Positions 50,405 through 59,702 are shown, numbered from the stretch's first letter. The stretch: DNA of 64,000 bases from Geminicoccus harenae (GCF_019800005.1 NZ_JABGCL010000007.1:1-64000); one strand, 5' to 3'. A program made the numbers and translations. Notes: generated from the sequence alone by a model not told the origin.

Positions 50405-50601
50405 CAGACCCCCAGGCCGAGGATCAGACGGATCGCGAACGAAATGATCTGATCGACGAGGAAGAAGAAGATCGCGGCGGCGGCCGACATCGCGAGCACG
50501 CTCGCGGTCGTGTAGAGGGTTTCCTTGCGCGACGGCCAGGTGACCCTGGCCATCTCCTGGCGCACTTCCCGCAGGAACTGCGCGGGCGACACTCTCACCA
50601 T
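50404..50601 (-). CDS. secE: Preprotein translocase subunit SecE
   Basis: 65 residues from ATG 50601 ([17 protein letters not shown]), one C-terminal membrane helix (about 33-58), short form of Sec[18 protein letters not shown] is the conserved cytoplasmic helix. The longer frame to 50664 would run into tRNA-Trp. Confidence 0.95.
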   Translation of the reverse strand: MVRVSPAQFLREVRQEMARVTWPSRKETLYTTASVLAMSAAAAIFFFLVDQIISFAIRLILGLGV

Positions 50602-50634
50602 CCGTCGTCGGATCCCGTTCGAACTGCTAGATGC

Positions 50635-50710
50635 TGGCAGGAGCGGAGGGGCTCGAACCCCCAACCCCCGGTTTTGGAGACCGGTGCTCTACCAATTGAG
50701 CTACGCTCCT
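50635..50710 (-). tRNA. trnW: tRNA-Trp (CCA anticodon)
   Basis: A 76-base cloverleaf with acceptor AGGAGCG/CGCTCCT, D-arm AGCTCAATTGGTAGAGC, anticodon loop CTCCAAA (anticodon CCA) and T-arm GGTTCGAGCC; the 3' CCA is encoded. Directly upstream of secE, a common arrangement. Confidence 0.97.
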
Positions 50711-50797
50711 GCATCACCTCCCGCCGGAGCGGCCGCACGAGGCGGCCCAGCCGTGGCGAAGGGTACGCTCGCCGTTGCCGACCCGCGTGGGGCAGGC

Positions 50798-50825
50798 TCT
50801 TAGCGGCAACCTGGCGGGAGGGCAA
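50798..50825 (-). promoter_or_regulatory. Possible promoter for trnW-secE-nusG
   Basis: Minus strand TTGCCC (50825-50820), 16-base spacer, CTAAGA (50803-50798), about 88 bases before the tRNA. The hexamers are imperfect. Confidence 0.4.
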
Positions 50826-50840
50826 GCGGTTGGAAGGGGT

Positions 50841-50878
50841 TCGGCCACAAGAACGTCACATGAGCGCCTCGTGGCCGA
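50841..50878 (-). terminator. Hairpin after the second tuf gene
   Basis: TCGGCCAC/GTGGCCGA pairs perfectly for 8 bases, extendable to about 12 with wobble pairs, with a long loop. Located 27 bases past the tuf stop, before trnW. Confidence 0.5.
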
Positions 50879-50904
50879 CCTTGGCCGGATCCGATCCCTT
50901 CAGA

Positions 50905-52095
<1,191 letters not shown>

Positions 52096-52146
52096 GGCGG
52101 CAACTTATCCGGGGCTTTGGTGATTCGAGGTGGTGAGGCTCCGACG

Positions 52147-52220
52147 TGGAGCGGGCGACGGGGATCGAACCCGCACAACCAGCTTGGAAGGCTGGGACTC
52201 TACCATTGAGCTACGCCCGC
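52147..52220 (-). tRNA. trnG: tRNA-Gly (TCC anticodon)
   Basis: 74 bases with acceptor GCGGGCG/CGCCCGC, anticodon loop CTTCCAA (anticodon TCC), T-arm GGTTCGATCC and encoded CCA. Between tRNA-Tyr and tuf. Confidence 0.97.
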
Positions 52221-52267
52221 GCCGCACGGAGGAAGCACTCGCACCGGAGCGAACCCCGGGGGCGGGA

Positions 52268-52353
52268 TGGTGGAGGGGGTTGGATTTGAACCAACGTAGG
52301 CTGACGCCGGCAGATTTACAGTCTGCTGCCATTGACCACTCGGCCACCCCTCC
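52268..52353 (-). tRNA. trnY: tRNA-Tyr (GTA anticodon)
   Basis: 86 bases with acceptor GGAGGGG/CCCCTCC, anticodon loop CTGTAAA (anticodon GTA), a long variable arm as expected for class II tRNA, and encoded CCA. First gene of the trnY-trnG-tuf unit. Confidence 0.97.
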
Positions 52354-52385
52354 GGTAGCCCTGCCCGCAAGCGAGAGCGGCCGGG

Positions 52386-52414
52386 TGGTAGACGTCCGAG
52401 CGACGCCTTGTCAA
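52386..52414 (-). promoter_or_regulatory. Promoter for trnY-trnG-tuf
   Basis: Minus strand -35 TTGACA (52414-52409), 17-base spacer, -10 CTACCA (52391-52386), 32 bases before the tRNA 5' end. The -35 is consensus and the -10 is weak. Confidence 0.65.
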
Positions 52415-52445
52415 TCGACTGCACCGAAAAATCGCGAGATTTCCG

Positions 52446-53189
52446 TTGAAGCGACGCCCAGCGGCCAAGAGCCCGACCATCCTGCTGTTCGGCCGCCACG
52501 CCGTGGCGGCCGCCCTGGCCAATCCCTTAAGGCGCGTCCGCCGCCTGCATCTCGGCGAGGCGGCCGCGCGCTCGTTCGAGATCCCGCGGGAGCGCGCGGG
52601 TCTGGAAGTGCGCAGAGCCGACGAGCGCGGCTTCGAGCTGCTGCTGGGGCGGGGTGCCGTCCATCAGGGAGTGGCGCTGGAGGTGGAGGCGCTGGCCCCG
52701 ATCGATCCCGGCACCTTCCTGGACGAGAATCCGCAGGCACGCCGGATCGTGGCGGTCGACCAGGTCACCGACCCGCGTAACCTGGGCGCGATCCTGCGCT
52801 CCGCCGGAGCGTTCGGGGTGGACCTCGTCATCCTGCCCGAGCGGCATGCCGCTCCGCTGGACGGGGTCTGCGCCCGGGCGGCGGCGGGCGGGCTCGACCT
52901 CGTCCCGATCGCCCTGGTCGTGAACCTCGCGCGCAGCCTCACGGAGTTGAAGGAGCGCGGCTTCACCGTGGTGGGGCTGGCCGGCGAGGCGGAGGGCAGC
53001 CTCGATGCCGACCCGCCGGCGGAGCCCTGGGTGCTGGTGCTGGGCAGCGAGGGCGAAGGCATGCGCCGGCTGGTGCGGGAGCGCTGCGACCGGCTGGCGT
53101 CCCTGCCGATCGACCCGCGCATCGAGAGCCTGAACGTGTCGGTGGCAGCCGGCATCGCGCTCTGGGCACTGAGCCGCCCTGCCCGCTGA
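52446..53189 (+). CDS. rlmB: 23S rRNA (guanosine-2'-O-)-methyltransferase RlmB (SpoU/TrmH family)
   Basis: 247 residues. An N-terminal L30e-like substrate domain (LLFGRHAVAAALANP) precedes the SPOUT knot motifs DQVTDPRNLGAILRSA, LVLGSEGEGMRRL and SLNVSVAAGIAL. It methylates a guanosine in the 23S peptidyl-transferase loop using SAM. No ATG is available before the conserved region, so TTG 52446 is the likely start; a GTG inside the domain is unlikely. Divergent from tRNA-Tyr. Confidence 0.88.
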   Translation: MKRRPAAKSPTILLFGRHAVAAALANPLRRVRRLHLGEAAARSFEIPRERAGLEVRRADERGFELLLGRGAVHQGVALEVEALAPIDPGTFLDENPQARRIVAVDQVTDPRNLGAILRSAGAFGVDLVILPERHAAPLDGVCARAAAGGLDLVPIALVVNLARSLTELKERGFTVVGLAGEAEGSLDADPPAEPWVLVLGSEGEGMRRLVRERCDRLASLPIDPRIESLNVSVAAGIALWALSRPAR

Positions 53190-53265
53190 GATCATGCCGG
53201 CCACGCTTTTCACAGATCCTGCCGCGTGATCTAGTGTCGGGTACACACTGGCCGGGGGCAGGCTC

Positions 53266-54186
53266 ATGGCGGACGGGATCGACGGGGTTCGGGCACTGCT
53301 GAGCGCGAAGGCGCGGCCGGTCGGCTGGACCGAGCGCCGTGCCCGGCTCGACGAGGTGGCATCCGTCGACCCGCCGGCACCGGACCTGGCGTTCACGCCC
53401 GCCCAGATCGGCGCGCTTCCCGCGGAATGGTCGCTAGCGCCGGGCAGCGATCCGGCCCGGGTGCTCCTGTACTTCCATGGCGGCGGTTACTGCTCGGGCT
53501 CGATCCGGAGCCACCGCGGCATGGTCGGCGCCACCGGCCGCGCCGCAGGCGTGCGAACGCTGGCCATCGGCTACCGGCTGGCCCCGGAGCACCCCTTCCC
53601 TGCCGCGCTCGACGATGCGCTGGCCGCCTACCGGTTCCTGCTCGCCGAAGGCTACCCGCCTGCCCGGATCGCACTCGGCGGCGACAGTGCCGGCGGCAAC
53701 CTCGTGCTGGCCTGCATGCTGCGCCTGCGCAGCGAAGGCCTGCCGCTGCCCGCCTGCGGCTGGCTGGTATCGCCCTGGGTCGACCTGCGCATGACCGGCG
53801 AAAGCCTGGCCGGCAAGGCCGCGGTCGACCCGCTCATCCAGCGCGACTACCTCCAGGACCTGGCCCAGGCCTTCCTGGCCGGGCACGATCCAGACGATCC
53901 GCTGGTCTCGCCGCTCCGTGCCGATCTGGTCGGGCTGCCGCCGATGCTGGTCCAGGTCGGCTCGGCCGAGACCCTCCTGGACGACGCGGTGCGGATCACC
54001 CGCGCGCTCGGCGCCGCCGATGTCGAGGTGCGGCTGGAGATCTGGCCGCACATGATCCACGCCTGGCATCTCTGGGCAGCACGGCTGGCCGAGGGGCGGG
54101 CCGCGATCGCCGCTGCCGGCGGCTTCATCGCCGGCCGGCTGCATACCGACCCTGCCGAGACGCTTACCGAAACCGGCGGAGGCTGA
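53266..54186 (+). CDS. Alpha/beta hydrolase, hormone-sensitive-lipase (GDXG) family esterase
   Basis: 306 residues. HGGGY forms the oxyanion hole, GDSAGGN the nucleophile elbow, and MIHAW carries the catalytic His; RLAPEHPFPAALDDALAAYRFL is typical of family IV esterases. Substrate unknown, probably a short-chain ester. No signal peptide, so cytoplasmic. tRNA-Thr starts 18 bases downstream. Confidence 0.9.
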   Translation: MADGIDGVRALLSAKARPVGWTERRARLDEVASVDPPAPDLAFTPAQIGALPAEWSLAPGSDPARVLLYFHGGGYCSGSIRSHRGMVGATGRAAGVRTLAIGYRLAPEHPFPAALDDALAAYRFLLAEGYPPARIALGGDSAGGNLVLACMLRLRSEGLPLPACGWLVSPWVDLRMTGESLAGKAAVDPLIQRDYLQDLAQAFLAGHDPDDPLVSPLRADLVGLPPMLVQVGSAETLLDDAVRITRALGAADVEVRLEIWPHMIHAWHLWAARLAEGRAAIAAAGGFIAGRLHTDPAETLTETGGG

Positions 54187-54204
54187 TAGAACTCCGCCGC
54201 GTGG

Positions 54205-54280
54205 GCCGGCGTAGCTCAGCTGGTAGAGCATCCGCCTTGTAAGCGGGAGGTCACGGGTTCGATCCCTGTCGCCGGCACCA
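54205..54280 (+). tRNA. trnT: tRNA-Thr (TGT anticodon)
   Basis: 76 bases with acceptor GCCGGCG/CGCCGGC, D-arm AGCTCAGCTGGTAGAGC, anticodon loop CTTGTAA (anticodon TGT), T-arm GGGTTCGATCC and encoded CCA. Confidence 0.97.
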
Positions 54281-54502
54281 CTTCCCGTCCCGCCCCTGCT
54301 CCCGTCCTGCCCATGTGCCGGACCGGCTCCGATCTCACGAGCCCAGTGCCGCTGCTGTGAATTCCGCGGAAATCGCAGGGGTTGTCGTCGGTTTCTTTCT
54401 CACCCATCTTCGTCCCCGGCCGCCCGGGAGCCCCGGCAGCCAAAGGAAAACTGCAGATGTCATGCCGCCTGGGGCGGCTGGCCAGTTGAATGGAGCGGCG
54501 CG

Positions 54503-55747
54503 ATGCGTCCACAGGATGCGCCCGTTGCCGACCGCCGACCCGTCCGCCGCGACCGCCCGGCGCGGTGGCTCGTTGCCGGGTTGCTGGCAGGCGCGGCGGT
54601 GGCGCTGACCGGTGCCGGCTGGTGGGGCTGGCAGCTCAAGACCGATCTGGCCCTGCGCGAGGCGACGATCGAGCAGCTCGCACGCCGCAACGAGGCGCTG
54701 CTAGATGCCCAGGCCCAGGCACAGAAGCTGGAAGCCCAAGTCGAGGCCCTGAGCCGTGCGTCGGATGACCAGCAGCGCACCATCGGCCTGCTGGCGGACC
54801 TGCAGGACGGCCGGCTCGACATGCCCGCCAACCTGCCGACCAAGATGGCGGATGCGGACGCGCGGCGCATGCAGGTCGCAGCCGCGCTGGAGCGCCTGTC
54901 GGCCAGGCATGGCTTCGCCCCGGCGGACGGGCACGCCGTTTCGGACCGGCTGACCGATGCGCTGGACCGGGCGCTGGCCGACCAGGCGGCCGCCGAGGTG
55001 ACGGTACGCGCACTCGCCGCCAAGAGCGCCGCGCTGGCCAGCGAGCTGGACCAGAAGGACGCCGAGCTGGCCGCGACCAAGGAACAGTTCCAGACTTGGG
55101 TGAAGCAGCACTACGGCATGCTGCGCGGCGTGCTCAGGACGTCCGGCATGCGGGTCGATCCGCTCGTGGAGCAGGCGGAGGCGAAGCTCAGCGGCGAAGG
55201 CGGCCCCTACGTGCCGCTCTCCCTGACCGACCCGCGGGCCGGGCGCAGCACGCTGGTGCCGCTGCCGCCCGAGCTTGGCGAGGATGCCCGCGCCGTCGAC
55301 CTCCTGAGCGGCATCCTCACTGCACTGCCGCTGGGCATGCCGGTGGCGGACGCGGAGACCCGCAGCGGCTTCGGCGTGCGCACGGACCCGTTCACCCGGC
55401 GCAAGGCGATGCATACCGGCCTGGACTTCACTCCGGGCTCCGACGGGCTGGCGGTCGCCAGCGGGCCGGGCCATGTGTCGTATGCCGGGCGGGCCGGCGC
55501 CTATGGCAATCTGGTCGAGATCGACCACGGCTTCGGCGTGACGACGCGCTATGCACATCTGGCCGGGATCGCGGTAAAGGTCGGCCAGCAGGTGACGCAG
55601 GGTACCGCCGTGGGCCGGATCGGCTCGACAGGCCGCAGCACCGGGCGGCATCTGCATTATGAGATCCGGGTCGACGGAGTGGCCGTCGATCCCGCCGACT
55701 TCCTGGAGGCGCGCGTGCGCTTGGCTCATGTTCTTTCGCAGGAATAG
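54503..55747 (+). CDS. M23-family peptidase with membrane anchor and coiled coil
   Basis: 414 residues. One membrane helix (about 22-44) is followed by a long coiled coil (about 45-205) and a C-terminal M23/LytM domain with HTGLDF (His304, Asp308) and HLHYEI (His383, His385), the complete zinc-site set, so an active endopeptidase of peptidoglycan cross-bridges is expected in the periplasm. The last 20 bases overlap a bactofilin gene, a pairing known from other alphaproteobacteria, where the two proteins shape the cell wall locally. Confidence 0.9.
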   Translation: MRPQDAPVADRRPVRRDRPARWLVAGLLAGAAVALTGAGWWGWQLKTDLALREATIEQLARRNEALLDAQAQAQKLEAQVEALSRASDDQQRTIGLLADLQDGRLDMPANLPTKMADADARRMQVAAALERLSARHGFAPADGHAVSDRLTDALDRALADQAAAEVTVRALAAKSAALASELDQKDAELAATKEQFQTWVKQHYGMLRGVLRTSGMRVDPLVEQAEAKLSGEGGPYVPLSLTDPRAGRSTLVPLPPELGEDARAVDLLSGILTALPLGMPVADAETRSGFGVRTDPFTRRKAMHTGLDFTPGSDGLAVASGPGHVSYAGRAGAYGNLVEIDHGFGVTTRYAHLAGIAVKVGQQVTQGTAVGRIGSTGRSTGRHLHYEIRVDGVAVDPADFLEARVRLAHVLSQE

Positions 55748-56213
55748 GCGCGCGAAGGAGGCTGCTGCCGCCGCCCGGGAAAGCACCGCCACCGGCACGG
55801 CCCTGATCCCGACGACCCCGCGCGGCGGCGTGCCCGCTTTGACCGGCAGCGGCCGGGGTGCGCCCACCATCCTGGGCTCCGACCTGATGATCACGGGCGA
55901 CGTGACCGCCGATGGCCACCTCCTGATCGACGGCCGGATCCAGGGCGGGGTCGAGGCGCGCATGGTGACGCTCGGCCGCGACGGCGAGATCAACGGCCGG
56001 ATCGAGGCCGACGAGGTCGTGCTGCACGGCCTGGTCCGCGGCAGCGTGCACGCCCGCCGGGTCCATCTGATCCGCGGCTGCCGGGTGTTCGCCGACATCC
56101 ATCACGACGTGCTGCAGATCGATGAGGGTGCCTATCTGGAGGGTGCGATCCGGCGCCTGTCCGGCAGCGACGTCCTGACCGACCCGCTGGCAGCGCGCGA
56201 GCACGACGCCTGA
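55728..56213 (+). CDS. Bactofilin (polymer-forming cytoskeletal protein)
   Basis: 161 residues from ATG 55728 (MFFRRNRRAKEAA). A basic, flexible N-terminal tail (1-45) leads to the right-handed beta-helix core (about 50-150) with regularly spaced Gly/Asp turns (ITGDVTADGHLLIDGRIQGG). Bactofilins polymerise at the membrane without nucleotide. The start lies within the end of the M23 peptidase gene, implying translational coupling. Confidence 0.9.
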   Translation: MFFRRNRRAKEAAAAARESTATGTALIPTTPRGGVPALTGSGRGAPTILGSDLMITGDVTADGHLLIDGRIQGGVEARMVTLGRDGEINGRIEADEVVLHGLVRGSVHARRVHLIRGCRVFADIHHDVLQIDEGAYLEGAIRRLSGSDVLTDPLAAREHDA

Positions 56214-56233
56214 CCATCCCTGCCCTGCTTGCA

Positions 56234-57190
56234 ATGATCTCGCCGTTCCTGATCGGCCTGCTGTTCGGCGTCGTCGCAGCACGCTCCCATTTCTGCACCA
56301 TGGGCGCGCTGTCGGACTTCTTCCTGTTCGGCAGCACCAGGCGGCTGCGCAGCATCGCTTCGGCGCTCGCCGTGGCACTGGCCGGCACTGCGCTGCTGGC
56401 CTTCCTCGGCTGGCCGGTATTCGGGTCCGGTCAGAGCGAGCTGCCCTGGCTGGCGGCGTTGCTGGGGCCGCTTGCCTTCGGTGTCGGCATGACCCTGGCC
56501 GGCGGCTGCATCACCCGCAACCTGGTGCGCGCGGGCCTGGGCAGCGCCAAGGCGGGCCTCACCCTGCTCGTGGCGGGCCTGGTCGCCCTGGCCGTGACCG
56601 GCGGCATCCTCGCCGCCCCGGCCGACTGGCTGCGCCGGCCGGCGACGGTACTGTCCCTGCCGCCCGGCCTGCTGGCGGCCGCAGCGGCCCTGGCGGCACT
56701 GGCACTCGCCGCCTGGGTGCTGATGCCGGCGCGGGAGCGCGGCCGGGCCCGCCAGGACATCATCGCCGGCGCTCTGCTGGGCCTGACGGTCCCGCTCTGG
56801 CATCTCCTGGTGACGGCCGGCCCCCTGCCGCCGATGCCGTCCTTCATCCTGCCCCTCGGCGAACTGCTCGCCCGCTGGTCGTCGGGCCCCGGTGCCCATG
56901 CCGGGGCCATGCTCGTGCTCGGCACGCTGGCCGGGGCCGCCCTGCTGGGCCTGGTGCGGCGCAGCCACCGCTTCGAGGGGTTCGCGGATGCGGGCGACCT
57001 CCAGCGCCATCTCCTGGGTGGCCTGCTCATGGGCCTGGGGGGCGGGCTCGCCGGGGTTTGCAGCTTCGGCCTCGCCGTCTCCGGATCAGCCGCGTTGCTA
57101 CCGGCCGCAATTCTCGGCACTGTCGCCCTGGCGGTCGGATGCCGGCAGACCCTGCGCGTCCTGGAAGGTCGTTCGTTCTTCAGCCGGTGA
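56234..57190 (+). CDS. YeeE/YedE-family (TsuA-like) sulfur-compound transporter
   Basis: 318 residues with about nine membrane helices. Three conserved Cys match the thiosulfate-relay cysteines described for TsuA: Cys21 in SHFCTMGA, Cys92 in GGCITRN and Cys276 in GVCSFG. It probably moves thiosulfate or another sulfur species across the inner membrane. Upstream of an ArsR regulator and a TIGR02186 protein. Start ATG 56234; the gap after bactofilin is 20 bases. Confidence 0.88.
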   Translation: MISPFLIGLLFGVVAARSHFCTMGALSDFFLFGSTRRLRSIASALAVALAGTALLAFLGWPVFGSGQSELPWLAALLGPLAFGVGMTLAGGCITRNLVRAGLGSAKAGLTLLVAGLVALAVTGGILAAPADWLRRPATVLSLPPGLLAAAAALAALALAAWVLMPARERGRARQDIIAGALLGLTVPLWHLLVTAGPLPPMPSFILPLGELLARWSSGPGAHAGAMLVLGTLAGAALLGLVRRSHRFEGFADAGDLQRHLLGGLLMGLGGGLAGVCSFGLAVSGSAALLPAAILGTVALAVGCRQTLRVLEGRSFFSR

Positions 57191-57286
57191 CCCGGCCTGC
57201 GCGCAGCCATCTCGGGAATGGGGCCGCCCAGCGCCGAAACAGCGCCGGCGCCTGAGCCTGCTGGCCGGAACCGGGGGAGGTGAACG

Positions 57287-57619
57287 ATGCACACGGTGCT
57301 GCTGGCCGGGCGGGCGGAGCATGCCAGCCGACTGCTCAGGGCCATGGCCAACGAGCACCGGCTGACCATCCTGTGCCGCATCGCCGCCAGGGAGCGCTCG
57401 GTGGGCGAGCTGGCCCGCCAGACCGGGCTCAGCCAGTCGGCGATCTCCCAGCACCTGGCCCGGCTGCGCCGGGAGAACGTGGTCCGCGCCCGCCGTGATG
57501 CCCAGACCGTCTGGTATTCCCTGGCCTCCAGCGAGGCCCGGGAGCTGATCGTGACATTGGGCCGGCTCTATGCTGGTGCCGGGCCGGACGAGCCGCCGGG
57601 CGGCCGGAGCGTCGAGTGA
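57287..57619 (+). CDS. ArsR/SmtB-family regulator, SqrR/BigR-like with one cysteine
   Basis: 110 residues, a winged helix-turn-helix: LLRAMANEHRLTILCRI, recognition helix LSQSAISQHLARLRRE, wing RARRDAQTVWYSL. Sequence and context resemble the persulfide sensors SqrR/BigR, but only Cys30 is present; the second cysteine normally near the C-terminal helix (after RLY) is absent. Its mode of sensing is therefore open. The stop overlaps the next start (GTGA). Confidence 0.85.
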   Translation: MHTVLLAGRAEHASRLLRAMANEHRLTILCRIAARERSVGELARQTGLSQSAISQHLARLRRENVVRARRDAQTVWYSLASSEARELIVTLGRLYAGAGPDEPPGGRSVE

Positions 57620-58365
57620 GCCGGGCTGCCCGCGCCGGCCTGGTGGTCGTGCTGGTCCTGCTGGCCGGTGGCCTCGCGGCCCGCGCAGCCGGGCTGGTCG
57701 CCGATCTGTCGCATCACCTGATCGCCATCACCACCGCGTTCACCGGCAGCGACGTGCTCCTGTTCGGGGCACTCGAGGAGACCGGCGGCGACGTCGTGGT
57801 GGTGGTGACCGGCCCGCGTACCAACCGGACGGTCCGGCAGCGCGAGCGCATGGCCGGGGTCTGGCTGCCGGGCGACGAGATGACGTTCACCGGCGTGCCG
57901 AGCTTCTATGCGGTGGCGGCGACCCGGCCGATCGAGAGCTTCACCACCCCGCCCTTGCGCGCGCGCCATGAGATGGGGGTGGAGGCACTGCGCCTGAGCC
58001 CGGTGGCCGCCTTCGACCCGCACCGGATCGCGCGCTTCCGCGAGGCGCTGATCGTCCTGCAGCAACGCAACGCCCTCTATCCCATCGCCACGGGCGAGGT
58101 GTCGATGCTGGGCGACCGGCTGTTCCGCACCACCCTGGCCTTCCCCGCCAACGTCGCGTCGGGCCCCTACCAGGTCCAGGTGCTGCGCGTGGTCGCCAAC
58201 CAGGTCGTGGAGGCGCAGGCCAGCATCCTCACCGTTTCTAAGGTGGGGCTGGAGGCGGACCTCACCGACTTCGCGCAGCGCCACGGCCTATGGTACGGGC
58301 TTGCCACGCTCGTGCTGGCGATCACCGCGGGCTGGCTCGCCAATATCGCGTTCCGAAGGAGTTGA
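57616..58365 (+). CDS. TIGR02186 family membrane protein
   Basis: 249 residues from GTG 57616. An N-terminal signal or anchor (about 6-26) precedes a periplasmic domain with LVADLSHHLIAITTAFTGSDVLLFGA and VVVVTGPRTNRTVRQRER, the alphaproteobacterial TIGR02186/Alph_Pro_TM family. A C-terminal membrane helix (about 226-244) ends in RRS. The function is unknown; relatives commonly sit beside TSUP sulfite/sulfur exporters. Here the neighbours are a YeeE transporter, an ArsR regulator and a UspA protein. Confidence 0.85.
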   Translation: MSRAARAGLVVVLVLLAGGLAARAAGLVADLSHHLIAITTAFTGSDVLLFGALEETGGDVVVVVTGPRTNRTVRQRERMAGVWLPGDEMTFTGVPSFYAVAATRPIESFTTPPLRARHEMGVEALRLSPVAAFDPHRIARFREALIVLQQRNALYPIATGEVSMLGDRLFRTTLAFPANVASGPYQVQVLRVVANQVVEAQASILTVSKVGLEADLTDFAQRHGLWYGLATLVLAITAGWLANIAFRRS

Positions 58366-58370
58366 GCCCC

Positions 58371-58862
58371 ATGGCCGACGAAGCCGACGCGCCCGACCCC
58401 CTGCTGGAGCGGGTCTTCCTGGTGGTGGCCGACGAGACCGAGGAAATGAGCAACGCCCTGCGCTTTGCCGGGCGCCGCGCCCAGCACTCGGGCGGCCGGG
58501 TGGCACTCCTGGCCGTGGTCGAGCCCAGCGACCTCGGCAACTGGCTGGGCGTGGGCCAGGTCATCGAGGACGACCAGCGCCGCGATGCCGAGACCCTACT
58601 GCACCGGATGGCCGAGGAGGCCTACCGGATGACCGGCAAGATGCCGATCCTCCATCTGCGCGAGGGCGACCGGCGCGAGGAGGTGGTCAAGCTGCTCCAG
58701 GAGGACCGGACCATCTCGCTGCTGGTGCTGGGCACCGCCAAGGGCAGCTCGCCCGGCCCGATCGTCACCTATCTGATGTCGCACCTGGGCAGCAGCATCC
58801 GCATCCCCGTCACCCTGGTGCCGGGCGACCTCACGCCCGAGGAGATCGACCAGGTCACCTAG
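58371..58862 (+). CDS. Universal stress protein (UspA family)
   Basis: 163 residues from ATG 58371, with AAGGAG upstream. The Rossmann-like USP domain has RVFLVVADETEEMSNALRFAGRRA and the C-terminal VLGTAKGSSPGPIV. It lacks the clear Gx2Gx9G nucleotide motif, so ATP binding is uncertain. The five-base gap after the TIGR02186 gene puts it in the same operon. Confidence 0.87.
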   Translation: MADEADAPDPLLERVFLVVADETEEMSNALRFAGRRAQHSGGRVALLAVVEPSDLGNWLGVGQVIEDDQRRDAETLLHRMAEEAYRMTGKMPILHLREGDRREEVVKLLQEDRTISLLVLGTAKGSSPGPIVTYLMSHLGSSIRIPVTLVPGDLTPEEIDQVT

Positions 58863-59485
58863 AGCCGCGCGAGGCCCAGCTGGTGCCAGCCGAGCACCGC
58901 CGGGCCCGGCAGGAGGCGGCCGGCCACCTGCCGCTCGATCCGAAAGCCTGCGGCCTCGATCAGCTGCTCGTGCGGGCGGTCCAGGCGGCAGCCGCCGGCC
59001 ACGCGCCGCCATGCCGGGGTGAGCCGGCGCTGCCAGCGGGCGGTGGCAGGATCCGGGCACAACCCATGTTCACAGTAGCAGAGCAGGCCGCCCGGCCGCA
59101 GCACCCGGCGCAGCTCGGCCAGCGCCCGCTCCGGGTCGTCCACCGAGCACAAGGTCCAGGTCGAGACGGCGACGTCCACCGACTGGTCGGCGATCGGCAG
59201 GTTCTCGGCGCGGCCCTGGCGCAGATGGACCGGGAACGCCATCCAGGCGGCGCGCCGGTGCGCCCGGCGCAGCAGCGGCATGGACGGGTCGACCCCGATC
59301 ACGCTTTCCAGCGACCGCGGATAATAGCCGAGGTTCAGGCCGGAGCCGATCCCGATCTCCAGCACCCGGCCGAACGCGGGGGCCGTGGCCTTGGCGCGCA
59401 GCCGGCCGAACATGCTGCGGGCCATCACCCGGTCGAGCACCGGCGGCAGGATCGAATGGTCCCAGAAATGCAGGCTGGATGCCAA
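58859..59485 (-). CDS. Class I SAM-dependent methyltransferase
   Basis: 208 residues from TTG 59485, which has GGAGG 5 bases upstream. SAM motif I is VLEIGIGSGLNLGYY, followed by VIGVDPS and the post-motif STWTLCSVDDPERALAELRRVLRPGGLL. The C-terminal region ends in PAVLGWHQLGLARL. Acceptor unknown. It converges with the UspA gene with a 4-base overlap, and is divergent from terC. Confidence 0.82.
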   Translation of the reverse strand: MASSLHFWDHSILPPVLDRVMARSMFGRLRAKATAPAFGRVLEIGIGSGLNLGYYPRSLESVIGVDPSMPLLRRAHRRAAWMAFPVHLRQGRAENLPIADQSVDVAVSTWTLCSVDDPERALAELRRVLRPGGLLCYCEHGLCPDPATARWQRRLTPAWRRVAGGCRLDRPHEQLIEAAGFRIERQVAGRLLPGPAVLGWHQLGLARL

Positions 59486-59577
59486 GCGTTCCTCCGGGGA
59501 ATCTGCAGGTCTCAAGCCAGACACGACAGCAATGCGGGCGTCCAGTGCCAGATGCGCGCGCCCCCTTGAACATCCGC

Positions 59578-59696
59578 CGGCTGTGCCCAATGTCAGCCGC
59601 GTTGGGTCCGGGCCCCTCTGGCAGCCGTCCTTGCGGCTGTGATGTCGGACTGCCTTTGCTGGCAGGCCGTCATCCGGTCTGTCGCAAGAGACGGAC
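59578..59696 (+). promoter_or_regulatory. Structured 5' leader of terC (four hairpins)
   Basis: Four hairpins can be drawn: CGGCTG/CAGCCG (59578-59583, 59594-59599); CAGCCG/CGGCTG (59622-59627, 59634-59639); CTGCC/GGCAG (59650-59654, 59661-59665); GTCTGTC/GACGGAC (59677-59683, 59690-59696), the last seven bases before ATG. The first and second share the same arms and could swap partners. The manganese yybP-ykoY consensus was not found. Confidence 0.4.
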
Positions 59697-59702
59697 ACAG
59701 AT

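Noticed and set aside
54205-54280. tRNA-Thr as an integration site for a mobile element
   Set aside because: No integrase, no repeat of the tRNA 3' end, and no change in gene style downstream.
54362-54371. TTCCGCGGAA palindrome after tRNA-Thr
   Set aside because: A 10-bp palindrome occurs often by chance in such DNA, and nothing nearby supports an operator or attachment site. The 222-base gap 54281-54502 otherwise shows no gene.
59486-59702. yybP-ykoY manganese riboswitch upstream of terC
   Set aside because: Only a GGGGAA stretch recalls part of the consensus; the paired conserved loops are not found in the right order.
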